Positions 1 to 8,723 are shown, numbered from the stretch's first letter. The stretch is 64,000 nucleotides of DNA from Nocardioides silvaticus (GCF_003160695.1 NZ_QGDD01000001.1:496001-560000), one strand, 5' to 3'. The notes: generated by a model from the letters alone, not told the origin. Numbers and translations: made by a program.

Positions 1-620
1 GGCGCCGCCTCGGACTGCACGCCGACGACCCGGCAGCCCGGCATCAGCGCGTCCCTGACCAGGCAGGCGCCGACGGCACCGGTGCCGCTCCCGATCGGCA
101 CGAAGACCGCGTCGAGCTCGGTGGCCTGCTGGAACAGCTCGAGGTAGGCGGTGCCGTGGCCGAGGATGATCCGTTCGTCGGTGGTGTCGATGTACGACGG
201 CGCGCCGGCCCCGCTCGCGAGCGCCCGTGCGTGCTGCGCGGCCTCACCGAGGCCGGCGCCGTGGATGACGACGGTGGCGCCGAGCGCCTCGACCGCGTCG
301 CGCTTCACCTGCGGCGCGCAGGCCGGCATCACGACGGTCGCGTGGCAGCCGGCGAGCCGGGCGGCGTACGCCACCGACTGCGCGTGGTTGCCCGTCGAGC
401 AGGTGACCAGTCCGCTGGATGCCTCCCGGTCGGTGAGGCGGGCGGCGAGGTGGACTCCGCCGCGCACCTTGAACGACCCGGTCGGCAGCACGTGCTCGTG
501 CTTGACGAGCACTTCGGTGCCGACGGCGCGGTCGAGCAGCGGGTGGCTGACCAGCGGCGTGGCGGCGAGCTCGCGCGCGACGACCTTCCCGGCGGCGGCG
601 ATCGCGGCGTGACTCAGCAT
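1..620 (-). CDS. Threonine/serine dehydratase-like PLP enzyme (3' part missing)
   Basis: A fold-type II PLP enzyme of the threonine ammonia-lyase group, which deaminates L-threonine or L-serine to a 2-oxo acid. The ATG is at 620 and the frame stays open to base 1, giving about 206 residues. Visible motifs are the PLP-lysine segment TGSFKVRGG (Lys51), STGNHAQSVAYAA and the phosphate-binding glycine loop GSGTGAVGACL near residue 175. The start lies 55 bp from a divergent LysR gene, a usual layout for a regulator and its target. The C-terminus is outside the window, so a regulatory ACT domain cannot be judged and the biosynthetic, catabolic and serine-racemase forms cannot be separated. Confidence 0.85.
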   Translation of the reverse strand, partial: MLSHAAIAAAGKVVARELAATPLVSHPLLDRAVGTEVLVKHEHVLPTGSFKVRGGVHLAARLTDREASSGLVTCSTGNHAQSVAYAARLAGCHATVVMPACAPQVKRDAVEALGATVVIHGAGLGEAAQHARALASGAGAPSYIDTTDERIILGHGTAYLELFQQATELDAVFVPIGSGTGAVGACLVRDALMPGCRVVGVQSEAA

Positions 621-653
621 GGCTCCACCTTCCACCGTGCACCACAGATCGGT

Positions 654-669
654 CCAATAGATCTTTTGG
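654..669. promoter_or_regulatory. Candidate LysR operator between divergent genes
   Basis: CCAATAGATCTTTTGG is a 16-bp inverted repeat with one mismatched pair, in the 55-bp gap between the dehydratase start (620) and the LysR start (676). It has the T-N11-A look of LysR-family sites. Autoregulation plus control of the dehydratase is inferred. Confidence 0.5.
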
Positions 670-675
670 CGCATA

Positions 676-1584
676 ATGATCGACATGATCGATGTCCGAC
701 GGCTCGAGGCCCTCGTCGCCCTGCACCGCACCGGGACGGTGTCGGCTGCGGCCGCCGAGCTCCACTACGGACAGCCGACGATCTCCCACCACCTGCGCCG
801 GCTCGAGGCCGAGACGGGCAGCGTGCTCGTGCAGCGGGTCGGCCGCGGCGTCCGGTTGACCCCGGACGGCGAGCGGCTCGCCCGCCGCGGTGAGGAGATC
901 CTGGCGCTGCTCGGCCGAGCCGAGGCCGAGCTGGCCGCGTCGACCAACCTGCAGGCCGGCGTGGTCCGGCTGGCGGCCTTCCCGTCGGCCGCGGCGACCC
1001 TGGTGCCGGCCGCGGTCACCGTCCTCCACGAGCGGCACCCGGGCCTGGCCCTCGACCTGGTCGAGGCGGAGCCGCCCGAGGCCTCCGAGCTGCTCCGCGG
1101 CGGTTCGGTCGACCTCGCGCTGACCTTCGCCTACCCCGACCAGCCCGAGCCCGAAGGCCTCACCTCCGAGGTCGTGCTCGAGGACCCGCTCTACTTCGTC
1201 GCCCCACGCGGCGTCGACTCCGGCGACGGGCCGCTCGACCTCGCCCGGTTCGCCGGCACCCGCTGGGTGACCGGCTGCCAGCGGTGCCGGAGCGAGCTGC
1301 TGGCGCTCTGCGCCGACGCCGGCTTCGCACCCGACATCGCGTTCGCGAGCGACGACTACGTCGCGGTGCAGTCGCTCGTGGCCAGCGGCATCGGCGTCAC
1401 CGTGCTGCCCGGTCTCGCGCTGCGCGCGCACTGCCACCCCGGCGTCGAGCGGAGGCAGGTGCCGGGCGCGGCCCGGCGCATCCAGGTGACGACGTACGGC
1501 GCCCTGCCCCACCCCGCGTCCGTCGATGCGGTCGCGGCCGTGCTGGCCGACGTCTCGGCCGCTGGAGCGGCCTCAGCCGGGTGA
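676..1584 (+). CDS. LysR-family transcriptional regulator
   Basis: A 302-residue protein of normal LysR length. The N-terminal winged helix-turn-helix (about residues 5-65) has the typical pattern AAAELHYGQPTISHHLRRLE followed by TPDGERLARRGEEIL. The remainder is a periplasmic-binding-protein-like effector domain. A second ATG at 685 gives MIDVRRLEAL and may be the true start; neither ATG has a clear Shine-Dalgarno sequence, so the message may be leaderless. It is divergent from the dehydratase and probably controls it in response to an amino-acid-type ligand (inference). The 3' end overlaps the convergent thioesterase gene by 12 bp. Confidence 0.9.
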   Translation: MIDMIDVRRLEALVALHRTGTVSAAAAELHYGQPTISHHLRRLEAETGSVLVQRVGRGVRLTPDGERLARRGEEILALLGRAEAELAASTNLQAGVVRLAAFPSAAATLVPAAVTVLHERHPGLALDLVEAEPPEASELLRGGSVDLALTFAYPDQPEPEGLTSEVVLEDPLYFVAPRGVDSGDGPLDLARFAGTRWVTGCQRCRSELLALCADAGFAPDIAFASDDYVAVQSLVASGIGVTVLPGLALRAHCHPGVERRQVPGAARRIQVTTYGALPHPASVDAVAAVLADVSAAGAASAG

Positions 1585-2082
1585 GCGGCCCGCCTCGATC
1601 GCGGCCCGGCTGGCCAGCCGGTGCTCCCGACGGATGCCGGCCTCCCGCATCCGCCGCTCGTCCTCGGGCGTCTCCGGCTCGAGCGGGGGCACCAGCCGCG
1701 CCGCACCCGCGCCGTCGATGGCGACGAACACGAAGTACGCCGACGCCACGTGCAGGCTGTCGCGCGTGGGGTCGTCCCACGGCTGGGTCTCGACCCGGAC
1801 GCCGATCTCCATGGACGAGCGGCCCGCCCAGTTGATCTGGGCGAAGGTGCGCACGATGTCGCCGACCCGCACCGGTTCGAGGAACGCCATCTCGTCCAGC
1901 GCCGCGGTGACGGCCGGGCCGCCGCTGTGGCGCTGGGCGACGACACCCGCGGCGGAGTCGGCGAGCTTGACGACCTCACCGCCGTGGATGTTGCCGAGCA
2001 GGTTGGCCTGCGCCCGCGAGGTCACGGTCGCGAGCTCGATCCTGGAGTAGCTGGGCGTGCGTGCCGTCGCCGAGGTGCTCAC
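1573..2082 (-). CDS. Acyl-CoA thioesterase (hotdog fold)
   Basis: Hydrolyses acyl-CoA thioesters to free acid and CoA. The 169-residue protein has the signature of the cytosolic acyl-CoA hydrolase (YciA/BFIT-like) group: ANLLGNIHGGEVVKLADSAA at about residues 25-45, containing the hotdog helix and active-site region, then VGDIVRTFAQINWAGRSSMEIGV. The GTG at 2082 (reading MSTSATARTPS) fits the family length; a longer open frame upstream runs antisense to the LCP gene and looks non-coding. It is divergent from the LCP gene, with only 24 bp between the starts. The preferred chain length cannot be read from sequence. Confidence 0.85.
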   Translation of the reverse strand: MSTSATARTPSYSRIELATVTSRAQANLLGNIHGGEVVKLADSAAGVVAQRHSGGPAVTAALDEMAFLEPVRVGDIVRTFAQINWAGRSSMEIGVRVETQPWDDPTRDSLHVASAYFVFVAIDGAGAARLVPPLEPETPEDERRMREAGIRREHRLASRAAIEAGRSPG

Positions 2083-2106
2083 GGGATGACGGTAGCGTCG
2101 TCCACC

Positions 2107-3345
2107 ATGGCAGGCGACGACCGCGACTTCGACTGGATGTACGGCAAGGGTCCGGCCGGGTCGCCACCGACCCGCCCGACACCGCAGCAGCCGCCGCAGC
2201 GGCCGCAGCCCCCGCGGGCGCAGCGGCCGCAGCCCCCGCAGGCGCAGCGGCCGACGACGCCGGCGGGCGGCCCGGAGCCGACGCGCGTCCTGCCGGTGCA
2301 GCCGCCGCAGGGGCCCCCTCCCCCGGGCGGGCAGCAGCCGCCGCCGTACGGCCCTCCGGGGCAGCAGCCGCCGCGCTCGACGGGCAGCGGCCGGCGCAGC
2401 AGGTGGAAGCGCCCGCGCACCTGGATCTTCCTGGTCCTCGCGCTCGTGCTGCTGTGGGTCGTCTACATCGTCGCGGTGCCGATCTTCACCTGGACGAAGG
2501 TCGACAAGATCGCGTTCGAGCCCGACGGCGACCGCCCGGACGACCAGCCGGGCACGACGTACCTGATGGTCGGCAACGACTCCCGGGCCGGGCTGACCGA
2601 GGAGGAGCGCAAGAAGTACGCCACCGGCAACCCCTCGAGCTCGCTGGCCGACACCATCCTCGTGCTCCACACCGGCTCCGAGAAGGACGTGCTGCTCTCG
2701 TTCCCGCGCGACTGGATCGTCGACGGCCGCAAGATCAACGGCTACTGGGACCCGGGTGACCCGACCGAGCTGGTCAAGGCACTCGAGCAGCAGACCGGGA
2801 TCCGCATCGACGAGTACGTCGAGATCGGGCTCGGCGGCGTCGCCGGCGTGGTCGACGCGGTCGGCGGCATCGAGATCTGTCCCAAGGAGAAGATCAAGGA
2901 CCCCAAGGCCGGGCTGGACCTGGAGAAGAAGGGCTGCCAGGAGGCCGACGGCGAGGTCGCGCTCGCCTACGCGCGGACCCGCGCCACGACCCGTGGCGAC
3001 CTCGACCGCGTCGGCCGGCAGCGCGAGGTCGTCGCCGCGATCGGCGAGAAGGTGCTCTCCCCCTGGTCGGTCGTCAACCCGGTGCGCTGGTGGCAGCTCA
3101 ACCAGGCCATCCCGGACTTCTTCGCGTTCGGGGAGGGCACCGGCCAGCTCGACGTCGCCCGCTGGGCGCTGGCGCTCGGCAAGATCGGCGACGGCGGCCT
3201 GACCTGCACCATGCCGGTCACCGACGGCTCGGCCAACACGATCGACCGCGACCGGGCGGACCCGTTGTTCGACGCGATCATCGAGGATCGCACCGACGAC
3301 ATCACCAAGAAGCAGTGCACCCAGGCAGGAGTGGCCGGTTCATGA
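2107..3345 (+). CDS. LytR-CpsA-Psr (LCP) family cell-wall glycopolymer ligase
   Basis: LCP proteins move undecaprenyl-linked glycopolymers onto peptidoglycan (in mycolata, arabinogalactan) outside the membrane. The 412-residue protein has a cytoplasmic Pro/Gln-rich head (about residues 15-95), one transmembrane helix (TWIFLVLALVLLWVVYIVAV, about 107-126), then the LCP domain. Conserved segments include the acidic/arginine site VGNDSRAG, the SLADTILVLH strand, FPRDW, INGYW and YARTRATTRGDLDRVGRQREV. ATG at 2107 was chosen because the upstream extension is antisense to the thioesterase. The stop overlaps the ATG of the next gene by 4 nt. Confidence 0.9.
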   Translation: MAGDDRDFDWMYGKGPAGSPPTRPTPQQPPQRPQPPRAQRPQPPQAQRPTTPAGGPEPTRVLPVQPPQGPPPPGGQQPPPYGPPGQQPPRSTGSGRRSRWKRPRTWIFLVLALVLLWVVYIVAVPIFTWTKVDKIAFEPDGDRPDDQPGTTYLMVGNDSRAGLTEEERKKYATGNPSSSLADTILVLHTGSEKDVLLSFPRDWIVDGRKINGYWDPGDPTELVKALEQQTGIRIDEYVEIGLGGVAGVVDAVGGIEICPKEKIKDPKAGLDLEKKGCQEADGEVALAYARTRATTRGDLDRVGRQREVVAAIGEKVLSPWSVVNPVRWWQLNQAIPDFFAFGEGTGQLDVARWALALGKIGDGGLTCTMPVTDGSANTIDRDRADPLFDAIIEDRTDDITKKQCTQAGVAGS

Positions 3346-4226
3346 CCTACCAGACCCTCGACTGGACCGTCGGCGACGACGGCGTCGCCGTGCTGACGCT
3401 GCACCGGCCGGACGCGCTCAACGCCTTCGACCTGACGATGGCGCGCGAGCTCGAGCGGGTCTTCCTGACCGACGCTCGGGACGACGCGGTCCGCGCCGTC
3501 GTGGTGACCGGCAGCGGGCGGGCGTTCTGCGCCGGCATGGACCTCAACGCCGCCGGCAACGTGTTCGGTCTCGACGAGGACCTCGCCCCGACCCCGGAGG
3601 AGTTCCGGGAGCGGTACGACGAGCCGCCGTACGACGACGGCCTGCGCGACACCGGCGGCAAGGTCACGCTGGCGATCCACGCCCTGCCCAAGCCCGTGAT
3701 CGCTGCGATCAACGGCCCCGCAGTCGGCATCGGCGCCACGATGACGCTGGCGATGGACATCCGGATGGCGTCGACCAGGGCCCGGATCGGGTTCGTCTTC
3801 GGGCGGCTCGGCATCGTCCCCGAGGCGTGCTCCTCGTGGTTCCTGCCCCGCATCGTCGGCATCCAGCAGGCCCTGGAGTGGGTCTACTCCGCCGAGATCC
3901 TCACCGCCGAGCAGGCGCACGCGGGCCGGCTGGTCCGCAGCCTGCACGAGCCCGACGACCTGCTGCCCGCCGCGCTCGAGCTGGCACGGTCGTTCGTGGT
4001 CGACCGGTCCCCCGTCGCCCTGGGCCTGGCCAAGCAGATGCTCTACCGCAACGGCGCCGCCGACCACCCGCTCGAGGCGCACCTGTCCGACTCGCTGGCG
4101 ATGTACTTCACCTCGATCGCCGACGGCAAGGAGGGCGTCGCGGCCTTCCTCGAGAAGCGGACGCCGGAGTTCACCGGGAAGGCGTCGGAGCTGCCGCGGA
4201 TCTACCCGCACTCGGTGGTCGAGTAG
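3342..4226 (+). CDS. Enoyl-CoA hydratase/isomerase (crotonase) family
   Basis: A 294-residue crotonase-fold enzyme, expected to hydrate 2-enoyl-CoA in fatty-acid oxidation or a related CoA reaction. It shows GSGRAFCAGMDL (first oxyanion-hole loop) and AAINGPAVGIGATMTLAMDIRMAS (second). IGFVFGRLGIVPEACSSWFLPR carries the catalytic-loop Glu within the PE dipeptide. The start overlaps the LCP stop as ATGA, so the two are translationally coupled although unrelated in role. The last codons (Val-Val-Glu-stop) lie inside the dispersed repeat at 4214-4258, so the repeat supplies the stop codon. Substrate unknown. Confidence 0.88.
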   Translation: MTYQTLDWTVGDDGVAVLTLHRPDALNAFDLTMARELERVFLTDARDDAVRAVVVTGSGRAFCAGMDLNAAGNVFGLDEDLAPTPEEFRERYDEPPYDDGLRDTGGKVTLAIHALPKPVIAAINGPAVGIGATMTLAMDIRMASTRARIGFVFGRLGIVPEACSSWFLPRIVGIQQALEWVYSAEILTAEQAHAGRLVRSLHEPDDLLPAALELARSFVVDRSPVALGLAKQMLYRNGAADHPLEAHLSDSLAMYFTSIADGKEGVAAFLEKRTPEFTGKASELPRIYPHSVVE

Positions 4227-4258
4227 ACCGAGCGCTCTGCGCGGGGGCGTATCGAGAC
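4214..4258 (+). repeat. Dispersed repeat half-element overlapping a stop codon
   Basis: Begins GGTGGTCGAGTAG and ends CGTATCGAGACC around an internal GC-rich hairpin. It is the left half of the palindromic element tandemly arrayed at 42.7-43.3 kb. The TAG at 4224-4226 is the stop of the enoyl-CoA hydratase. Confidence 0.8.
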
Positions 4259-4277
4259 CCGCGAGGACGTCGAGACG

Positions 4278-4421
4278 TCACATCGCCATGAACAGGATCT
4301 CTTCCCGGGAGTACTCCCGACCGGGGTGCTCGGCAGCGAGGTGCTCCTGCACCTTCGCGACCAGCTCGTCGTCGTCCGCGCCACGGATGAGGGTCGAGCA
4401 CGGGCAGCGCAGCGAGCGCAT
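4278..4421 (-). CDS. Small DUF1059-type protein
   Basis: A 47-residue protein: MRSLRCPCSTLIRGADDDEL, then VAKVQEHLAAEHPGREYSRE and a short hydrophobic tail. This matches the small DUF1059 family in length, in the CxC near the N-terminus, and in the acidic patch followed by an amphipathic helix with a conserved His. Its role is unknown. A GGAG sits 5 bp before the ATG. It starts 11 bp after the stop of the LPDTGG gene at 4433 and probably shares its transcript. It is too short for many gene finders. Confidence 0.7.
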   Translation of the reverse strand: MRSLRCPCSTLIRGADDDELVAKVQEHLAAEHPGREYSREEILFMAM

Positions 4422-4432
4422 CGGGGCTCCGA

Positions 4433-4984
4433 TCAGGTCGCCGGGGTCGCCGAGCGGCGCCGGGCGTGGGCCACGGTCGCGGCGCCACCGCCGACCAGGC
4501 TGACGCCGAGGAGCAGCCAGAGCAGTGCCGGACCGCCGGTGTCGGGCAGCAGCCCGCCGGGACCTTCCGGCTCCTCACCGTCGCGCTGGTCCACGGCGTA
4601 CTGGTCGTTGCAGGAGCTGCCGTCGAAGCGGTTGCCGCTCGGCTTGAACCTCGCCTTGGCGACGTAGTCGGCCTTCGGCAGCACGGGACCCGTGATGGTC
4701 TTCGTGCCGCCGTCATAGGCCACGGTCCGGGTCCAGACCGCCTCGCCGCCGGCCTTGCTGAGCGTGACGGAGACCTTGCCCTTCGGGGTCTTCGGGCTGT
4801 TGGCCGACACCGTCACCTTGACGGCGACGCTCTTGCCCGGCTCGACGACCGCCGGCACCTCGACGGTGCAGGAGGTGTCGATGTTCCCGGAGTACGGATC
4901 GGGTGCGGTCGCCGCGTTCGCGGGCGCACCGACCAACGCCACCGCTCCGAGAAAAGCGCCGGCAACTCCAAGAGATACGCGCAT
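4433..4984 (-). CDS. LPDTGG cell-wall-anchored surface protein (paralog A)
   Basis: A 183-residue exported protein. It has a signal peptide (MRVSLGVAGAFLGAVALVGA, cleavage near APANA-ATA), an Ig-like beta-rich body with SVAVKVTVSANSPKTPKGKV, and two cysteines. The C-terminal sorting signal is LPDTGG, then a hydrophobic helix (PALLWLLLGVSLVGGGAATV) and HARRRS. The ATG at 4984 is preceded by AAAGGGG. It is a paralog of the next gene, with nearly identical sorting signals, and a class E sortase is encoded just upstream in the same direction. The body resembles bacterial Ig-like repeat domains; the ligand is unknown. Confidence 0.85.
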   Translation of the reverse strand: MRVSLGVAGAFLGAVALVGAPANAATAPDPYSGNIDTSCTVEVPAVVEPGKSVAVKVTVSANSPKTPKGKVSVTLSKAGGEAVWTRTVAYDGGTKTITGPVLPKADYVAKARFKPSGNRFDGSSCNDQYAVDQRDGEEPEGPGGLLPDTGGPALLWLLLGVSLVGGGAATVAHARRRSATPAT

Positions 4985-5097
4985 ATCAGCCCCTTTGTTC
5001 ACCCGGGACAACGTCCTACTCGGGGACAGGTCACCCTGGTGAGCGAGATTTCCTTGCAAATCCAACCACGCGGGGCGTCCGCGCGGGGCGAGAACGC

Positions 5098-5721
5098 TCA
5101 GATCGCGGGCTGCGGCGTGGCGTCGCGACGGCGTCGCGAGACGACCACCGCGCCGGCACCGCCGCCGACGAGAGCCAGGCCGAGCAGCAGCCACAGCAGC
5201 GCCGGGCCGCCGGTGTCGGGCAGCAGGCCGCCGTTGTCGTCGTCACCGTCGTCGTCCGGACCGCCGTCGCCGGCGATGACCTTGAAGGTCGTCGCGTCGC
5301 GCGAGCCGCGGAAGGTGCTGGTGTCGGCCGGACGGAAGACGGCCGTCACCAGCCAGGTGCCGACCTTCGGGAACGAGGGGCCGCGAACGGTCTCGGTGCC
5401 ACCGTCGTAGCTGATCGTGCGGGTCCAGCCGTCAGGTCCGGCCGCGGCGACCAGCGCCTGACCCGCGCCGCCCGGCGAGCTGTGCAGCGTCAGCGTGACC
5501 TTGCCGGTCGGCTGCTGGGGGCTGTTGGCGGTCACCTTCACCGAGATGTCGACGTTCGTGCCCACCCGGATCGGCGAGGGAGTCGTCACCGTGGTCGTGG
5601 TGTTGATCTTCGACGAGTACGGGTCGGGCGCGCTGGGAGCGGCCTGGACGGAGCCGGCGAACACCGAGCCCACGACGACGGAGGTCGCGACCGCAGTCGC
5701 GATCCGGCCGAAAATCCTCAT
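5098..5721 (-). CDS. LPDTGG cell-wall-anchored surface protein (paralog B)
   Basis: A 207-residue paralog of the neighbouring gene. After the signal peptide (MRIFGRIATAVATSVVVGSV, cut near VQA-APS) comes the same APDPYS start of the mature chain and an Ig-like domain with DISVKVTANSPQQPTGKVTL. An Asp/Gly-rich linker (DGGPDDDGDDDNGG) follows, then LPDTGG, a hydrophobic helix and SRRRR. ATG at 5721 is preceded by GGGGAG; a longer reading frame upstream has no signal peptide at its start. The acidic linker is absent from paralog A. The pair is likely a tandem duplication, anchored by the sortase encoded at 5831-6607. Confidence 0.87.
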   Translation of the reverse strand: MRIFGRIATAVATSVVVGSVFAGSVQAAPSAPDPYSSKINTTTTVTTPSPIRVGTNVDISVKVTANSPQQPTGKVTLTLHSSPGGAGQALVAAAGPDGWTRTISYDGGTETVRGPSFPKVGTWLVTAVFRPADTSTFRGSRDATTFKVIAGDGGPDDDGDDDNGGLLPDTGGPALLWLLLGLALVGGGAGAVVVSRRRRDATPQPAI

Positions 5722-5830
5722 GTGGAAACGCTCCCCATAGTTTGACGTTCCAATAGGTGACGCGCTGACTCTAGCGATTCCGGGCCCCACGTGCGCGGAG
5801 GGGTACGGAAACGCTGTCTAGGGTCCGAGC

Positions 5831-6607
5831 TCACCGTTCCGCCGGCTCGGACGCCACCAAGTGCCCGAAGACCACCGATCGCAGGTCGGTGTGGAAGATC
5901 TCGGCACAGCTGACGAGGGTGATGAGCCGCTTGCCGACGCCCTCGGGTGCCTGCACACCGCCGTCCGGGTTCTTGGGGAACGGCGCGAGCACCCAGTCGT
6001 CGGTGAACGGAACCTCGAGGTCGGTGCCGTCCATGTCGAGCTCGTAGACGTAGGTGACCTCGCGGGTCTCCACGAAGACCAGGTCGCCCTCCCTCAGCTC
6101 GGGAAACTTCGCGAACGGCTCGCCGTGGGTCACCCGGTGACCGGCCAGCACGTAGTTGCCGACCTCTCCGGGACCGGCGGTGTCCTCCATGTGCCCGATG
6201 CCGGCGGCGAGCACCTCGTCGCTCGAGCCCTCCAGCACCGGGACGGCGTAGTCGTCGCCCCACCGCGGCACGTGCAGGATCGCGCTCGCCTTGCCGAAGT
6301 CGGTGCGCACGGAGTCGCTGCCGTCGGCCCAGCCCTGCTGCAGCTCCTCGGCGACCTGCTCCTGACGGCGCTCCGAGACCCAGTTGGTGCCCCAGAACTG
6401 CCACGCCACCCACGCCAGCACGGCCACCCCGGCCAGGATCAGCCCGTAGCCGGTGTAGCTGAGCCACTTCGACCGCTTCTGCCGGGGACGGCGGCGGCGC
6501 ACGCGTTGGCGCTCGACGTCGAGGTCCGACGTCCACGCCTCGTCGGTCTGGGTGATGGCGCTGCCCTCCTGGTCGCTGTCAGTGAACCAACGCGGCACGC
6601 CGCGCAC
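5831..6607 (-). CDS. srtE: Class E sortase
   Basis: A membrane transpeptidase that cuts a sorting signal and joins the protein to peptidoglycan. The 258 residues comprise a basic cytoplasmic segment (RRRRPRQKRSK), one membrane helix (YGLILAGVAVLAWVAWQFWG) and the extracellular sortase domain. The catalytic triad can be read as His157 (LAGHRVTHGEPF), Cys234 (TLVSCAEIFHTDLR) and Arg243. The usual TLxTC motif appears here as TLVSC. The GTG at 6607 gives a complete N-terminus. Its immediate downstream neighbours are two LPDTGG proteins, the obvious substrates. Class E enzymes are mostly described with LAxTG signals, so the LPDTGG pairing is worth noting. Confidence 0.88.
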   Translation of the reverse strand: MRGVPRWFTDSDQEGSAITQTDEAWTSDLDVERQRVRRRRPRQKRSKWLSYTGYGLILAGVAVLAWVAWQFWGTNWVSERRQEQVAEELQQGWADGSDSVRTDFGKASAILHVPRWGDDYAVPVLEGSSDEVLAAGIGHMEDTAGPGEVGNYVLAGHRVTHGEPFAKFPELREGDLVFVETREVTYVYELDMDGTDLEVPFTDDWVLAPFPKNPDGGVQAPEGVGKRLITLVSCAEIFHTDLRSVVFGHLVASEPAER

Positions 6608-6661
6608 GGGTCACGCAGGAACCTTTGTACTCCAGCCCACGTCCGGCGTCCTCGGGTCCGG

Positions 6662-7519
6662 CTACGGGCGCGCTGACATCACCAAGCGCTCCGCGAGCCG
6701 CGGCGACACCAGCTTCACCGCGTCGAGCACCGAGGCGTACGCCGGCATCACCTCCGTCGGCCGGTGGCGTACGGCGTGCACCACCCATCCGGCCGCGTCC
6801 TCGGGCTCGAGCGCGGGGAGGCCGTCGTACTTCTTCGTCGGCGCGATCATCGGCGTCCGCATCAGCGGGAAGTGCAGCGAGGTGACGACGATGCCGTGCT
6901 GCCGCTCCTCCGCCTGAAGGCTGCGGGAGAACGCCGCGAGCGCGGCCTTCGAGGCGTGGTAGGCCGTGAACATCGGCATCAGCCCGCCGGGCACGCCCCA
7001 GGTCGAGGAGTTGATGATCTGCCCGCCGCCCTGCTCCCGCATCGAGTCCAGCAGGTTGAGCACCAGCCGCACGGGCGCGTGGTAGTTGAGCCGCATCAGC
7101 CGGTCGTGGTCGGAGGGCCGCTCGGCGGTGTCGGCCGCCGACCGCCGGATCGAGTGGCCGGCGTTGTTGACGAGCACGTCAACCCCGCCGAACCGCGTCA
7201 AGACGTCGTCGGTCAGCGCATCGATCGCGTCGGTGTCGGTGAGGTCGCACGGCAGCGCGTACGCCGTGCCGCCCCTCCCCTTGATCTCCAGCACCAGCTC
7301 GTCGAGCTCGTCCTCGCGTCGGGCCACCGCGAGCACGGTTGCGCCCTCGACCGCGAGCCGGACGGCGGCCGCGCGGCCGACCCCCGACGACGCCCCGGTG
7401 ACGAGGATGCGCTTGCCGTCGACGGGCTCGCCACGGCCGGGCAGGAGGGTGGCCGGGTTCGGCAGCGGGTCCAGCGAGAGCCGTGCCACCCGGCGCCGGA
7501 TGCCTGTCAGGGCCGTCAT
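6662..7519 (-). CDS. SDR family NAD(P)-dependent oxidoreductase
   Basis: A classical short-chain dehydrogenase/reductase of 285 residues. The nucleotide-binding motif is GASSGVGRA (about residue 44), with VNNAGH, catalytic Ser in INSSTWG, and catalytic Tyr/Lys in YHASKAALAAF. A 35-residue leader precedes the Rossmann fold. I chose ATG at 7519 because GGGAGG lies just ahead; an in-frame GTG at 7528 sits too close to it. Cofactor and substrate cannot be fixed. Acyl-CoA dehydrogenase and hydrolase neighbours suggest lipid-related alcohols (inference). Confidence 0.87.
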   Translation of the reverse strand: MTALTGIRRRVARLSLDPLPNPATLLPGRGEPVDGKRILVTGASSGVGRAAAVRLAVEGATVLAVARREDELDELVLEIKGRGGTAYALPCDLTDTDAIDALTDDVLTRFGGVDVLVNNAGHSIRRSAADTAERPSDHDRLMRLNYHAPVRLVLNLLDSMREQGGGQIINSSTWGVPGGLMPMFTAYHASKAALAAFSRSLQAEERQHGIVVTSLHFPLMRTPMIAPTKKYDGLPALEPEDAAGWVVHAVRHRPTEVMPAYASVLDAVKLVSPRLAERLVMSARP

Positions 7520-7550
7520 GGGCGCCACCCTCCCATGCCCGGAGAATGGG

Positions 7551-8723
7551 TCAGATCGCGGACTGGACCCCGGCCAGCAGCTGGCGGGCGGCGACGATGC
7601 GCTGGACCTGGTTGGTGCCCTCGTAGATCTGGGTGATCTTGGCGTCGCGCATCATCCGCTCGACCGGGTAGTCGCGGGTGTAGCCGTAGCCGCCGAGGAC
7701 CTGCACCGCATCGGTGGTGACCTGCATGGCCACGTCCGAGGCGAAGCACTTCGCGGAGGCGCCGAAGAACGTCAGGTCCGCATCGCCGCGCTCGGAGCGG
7801 CCGGCCGCGGCGTAGGTGAGCTGGCGGGCGGCCTCGACCTTCATACCCATGTCGGCCAGCAGGAACTGCAGGCCCTGGTTGTCGGCGATCGGGCGGCCGA
7901 ACTGCTCGCGCTCCTTGGCGTAGGCCAGTGCGTAGTCGAGCGCACCCTGGGCGACGCCGACGGCCTGGGCGGCGATGGTGATCCGGGTGTGGTCGAGGGT
8001 CTTCATCGCGATCTCGAAGCCCTGCCCGGCCTGGCCGATGATCCGGTCGCCGGGGATCCGCACGTTGTCGAGGTAGACCTCGCGGGTCGGGCTGCCCTTG
8101 ATGCCGAGCTTCTTCTCGGGCGCCCCGAAGGAGACGCCCTCGTCGGACTTCTCGACCACGAACGCCGAGATCCCCTTGCTGCGGGCGTCGGGGTCGGTGG
8201 TGGCGAGCACCGTGTAGTACTCCGAGACGCCGGCGTTGGTGATCCAGCGCTTGACGCCGTTGAGCACCCAGTCGTCGCCGTCGCGCACCGCGCGGGTCTT
8301 CTGGTTCGCTGCGTCGGAACCGGCGTCGGGCTCGGACAGGCAGTAGGAGAAGCCGCCCTCGCCACGGGCCAGGGCGCCGAGGTACTTCGCCTTGAGGTCC
8401 TCCGAGCCGCCGATCTGCACCGGCAACGACCCGAGCTTGTTGACCGCCGGGATCAGCGAGGCCGACACGTCGGCGCGCGCAACCTCCTCGATCACGATCA
8501 CGGTCGCGAGCGCGTCGGCACCGGCGCCGCCGTACTGCTCGGGCACGTGCGGCGCGTGGAAGTCCGCCGCCAGCAGCGCGTCGGCGGCCTCCTGGGGGTA
8601 CCGGGCCTGCTCGTCGACGTCGGTGGCGTACGGCGCGACCTTGTCGTCACAGATCGCCCGCACCGCCTCGCGGATCGCCTGGTGCTCCTCGGAGAGGCCG
8701 TAGTACGGGAAGTCCTTGTTCAC
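7551..8723 (-). CDS. Acyl-CoA dehydrogenase
   Basis: An FAD flavoenzyme that makes 2-enoyl-CoA from acyl-CoA and passes electrons to ETF. The 390-residue protein has all three family regions: the N-terminal helical domain, the middle beta domain with [12 protein letters not shown] and [11 protein letters not shown], and a C-terminal helical domain with [13 protein letters not shown]. The catalytic base is the Glu of [12 protein letters not shown], as in short- and medium-chain enzymes. The start is GTG at 8723. It lies 31 bp upstream of the SDR gene and is probably co-transcribed with it. Chain length is not resolvable. ETF genes lie at 56.5-58.2 kb. Confidence 0.9.
   Translation of the reverse strand: MNKDFPYYGLSEEHQAIREAVRAICDDKVAPYATDVDEQARYPQEAADALLAADFHAPHVPEQYGGAGADALATVIVIEEVARADVSASLIPAVNKLGSLPVQIGGSEDLKAKYLGALARGEGGFSYCLSEPDAGSDAANQKTRAVRDGDDWVLNGVKRWITNAGVSEYYTVLATTDPDARSKGISAFVVEKSDEGVSFGAPEKKLGIKGSPTREVYLDNVRIPGDRIIGQAGQGFEIAMKTLDHTRITIAAQAVGVAQGALDYALAYAKEREQFGRPIADNQGLQFLLADMGMKVEAARQLTYAAAGRSERGDADLTFFGASAKCFASDVAMQVTTDAVQVLGGYGYTRDYPVERMMRDAKITQIYEGTNQVQRIVAARQLLAGVQSAI

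Noticed and set aside
1621..2106. N-terminal extension of the LCP gene in the long frame
   Set aside because: It lies opposite the thioesterase. The proper start at 2107 precedes the usual cytoplasmic tail and membrane helix.
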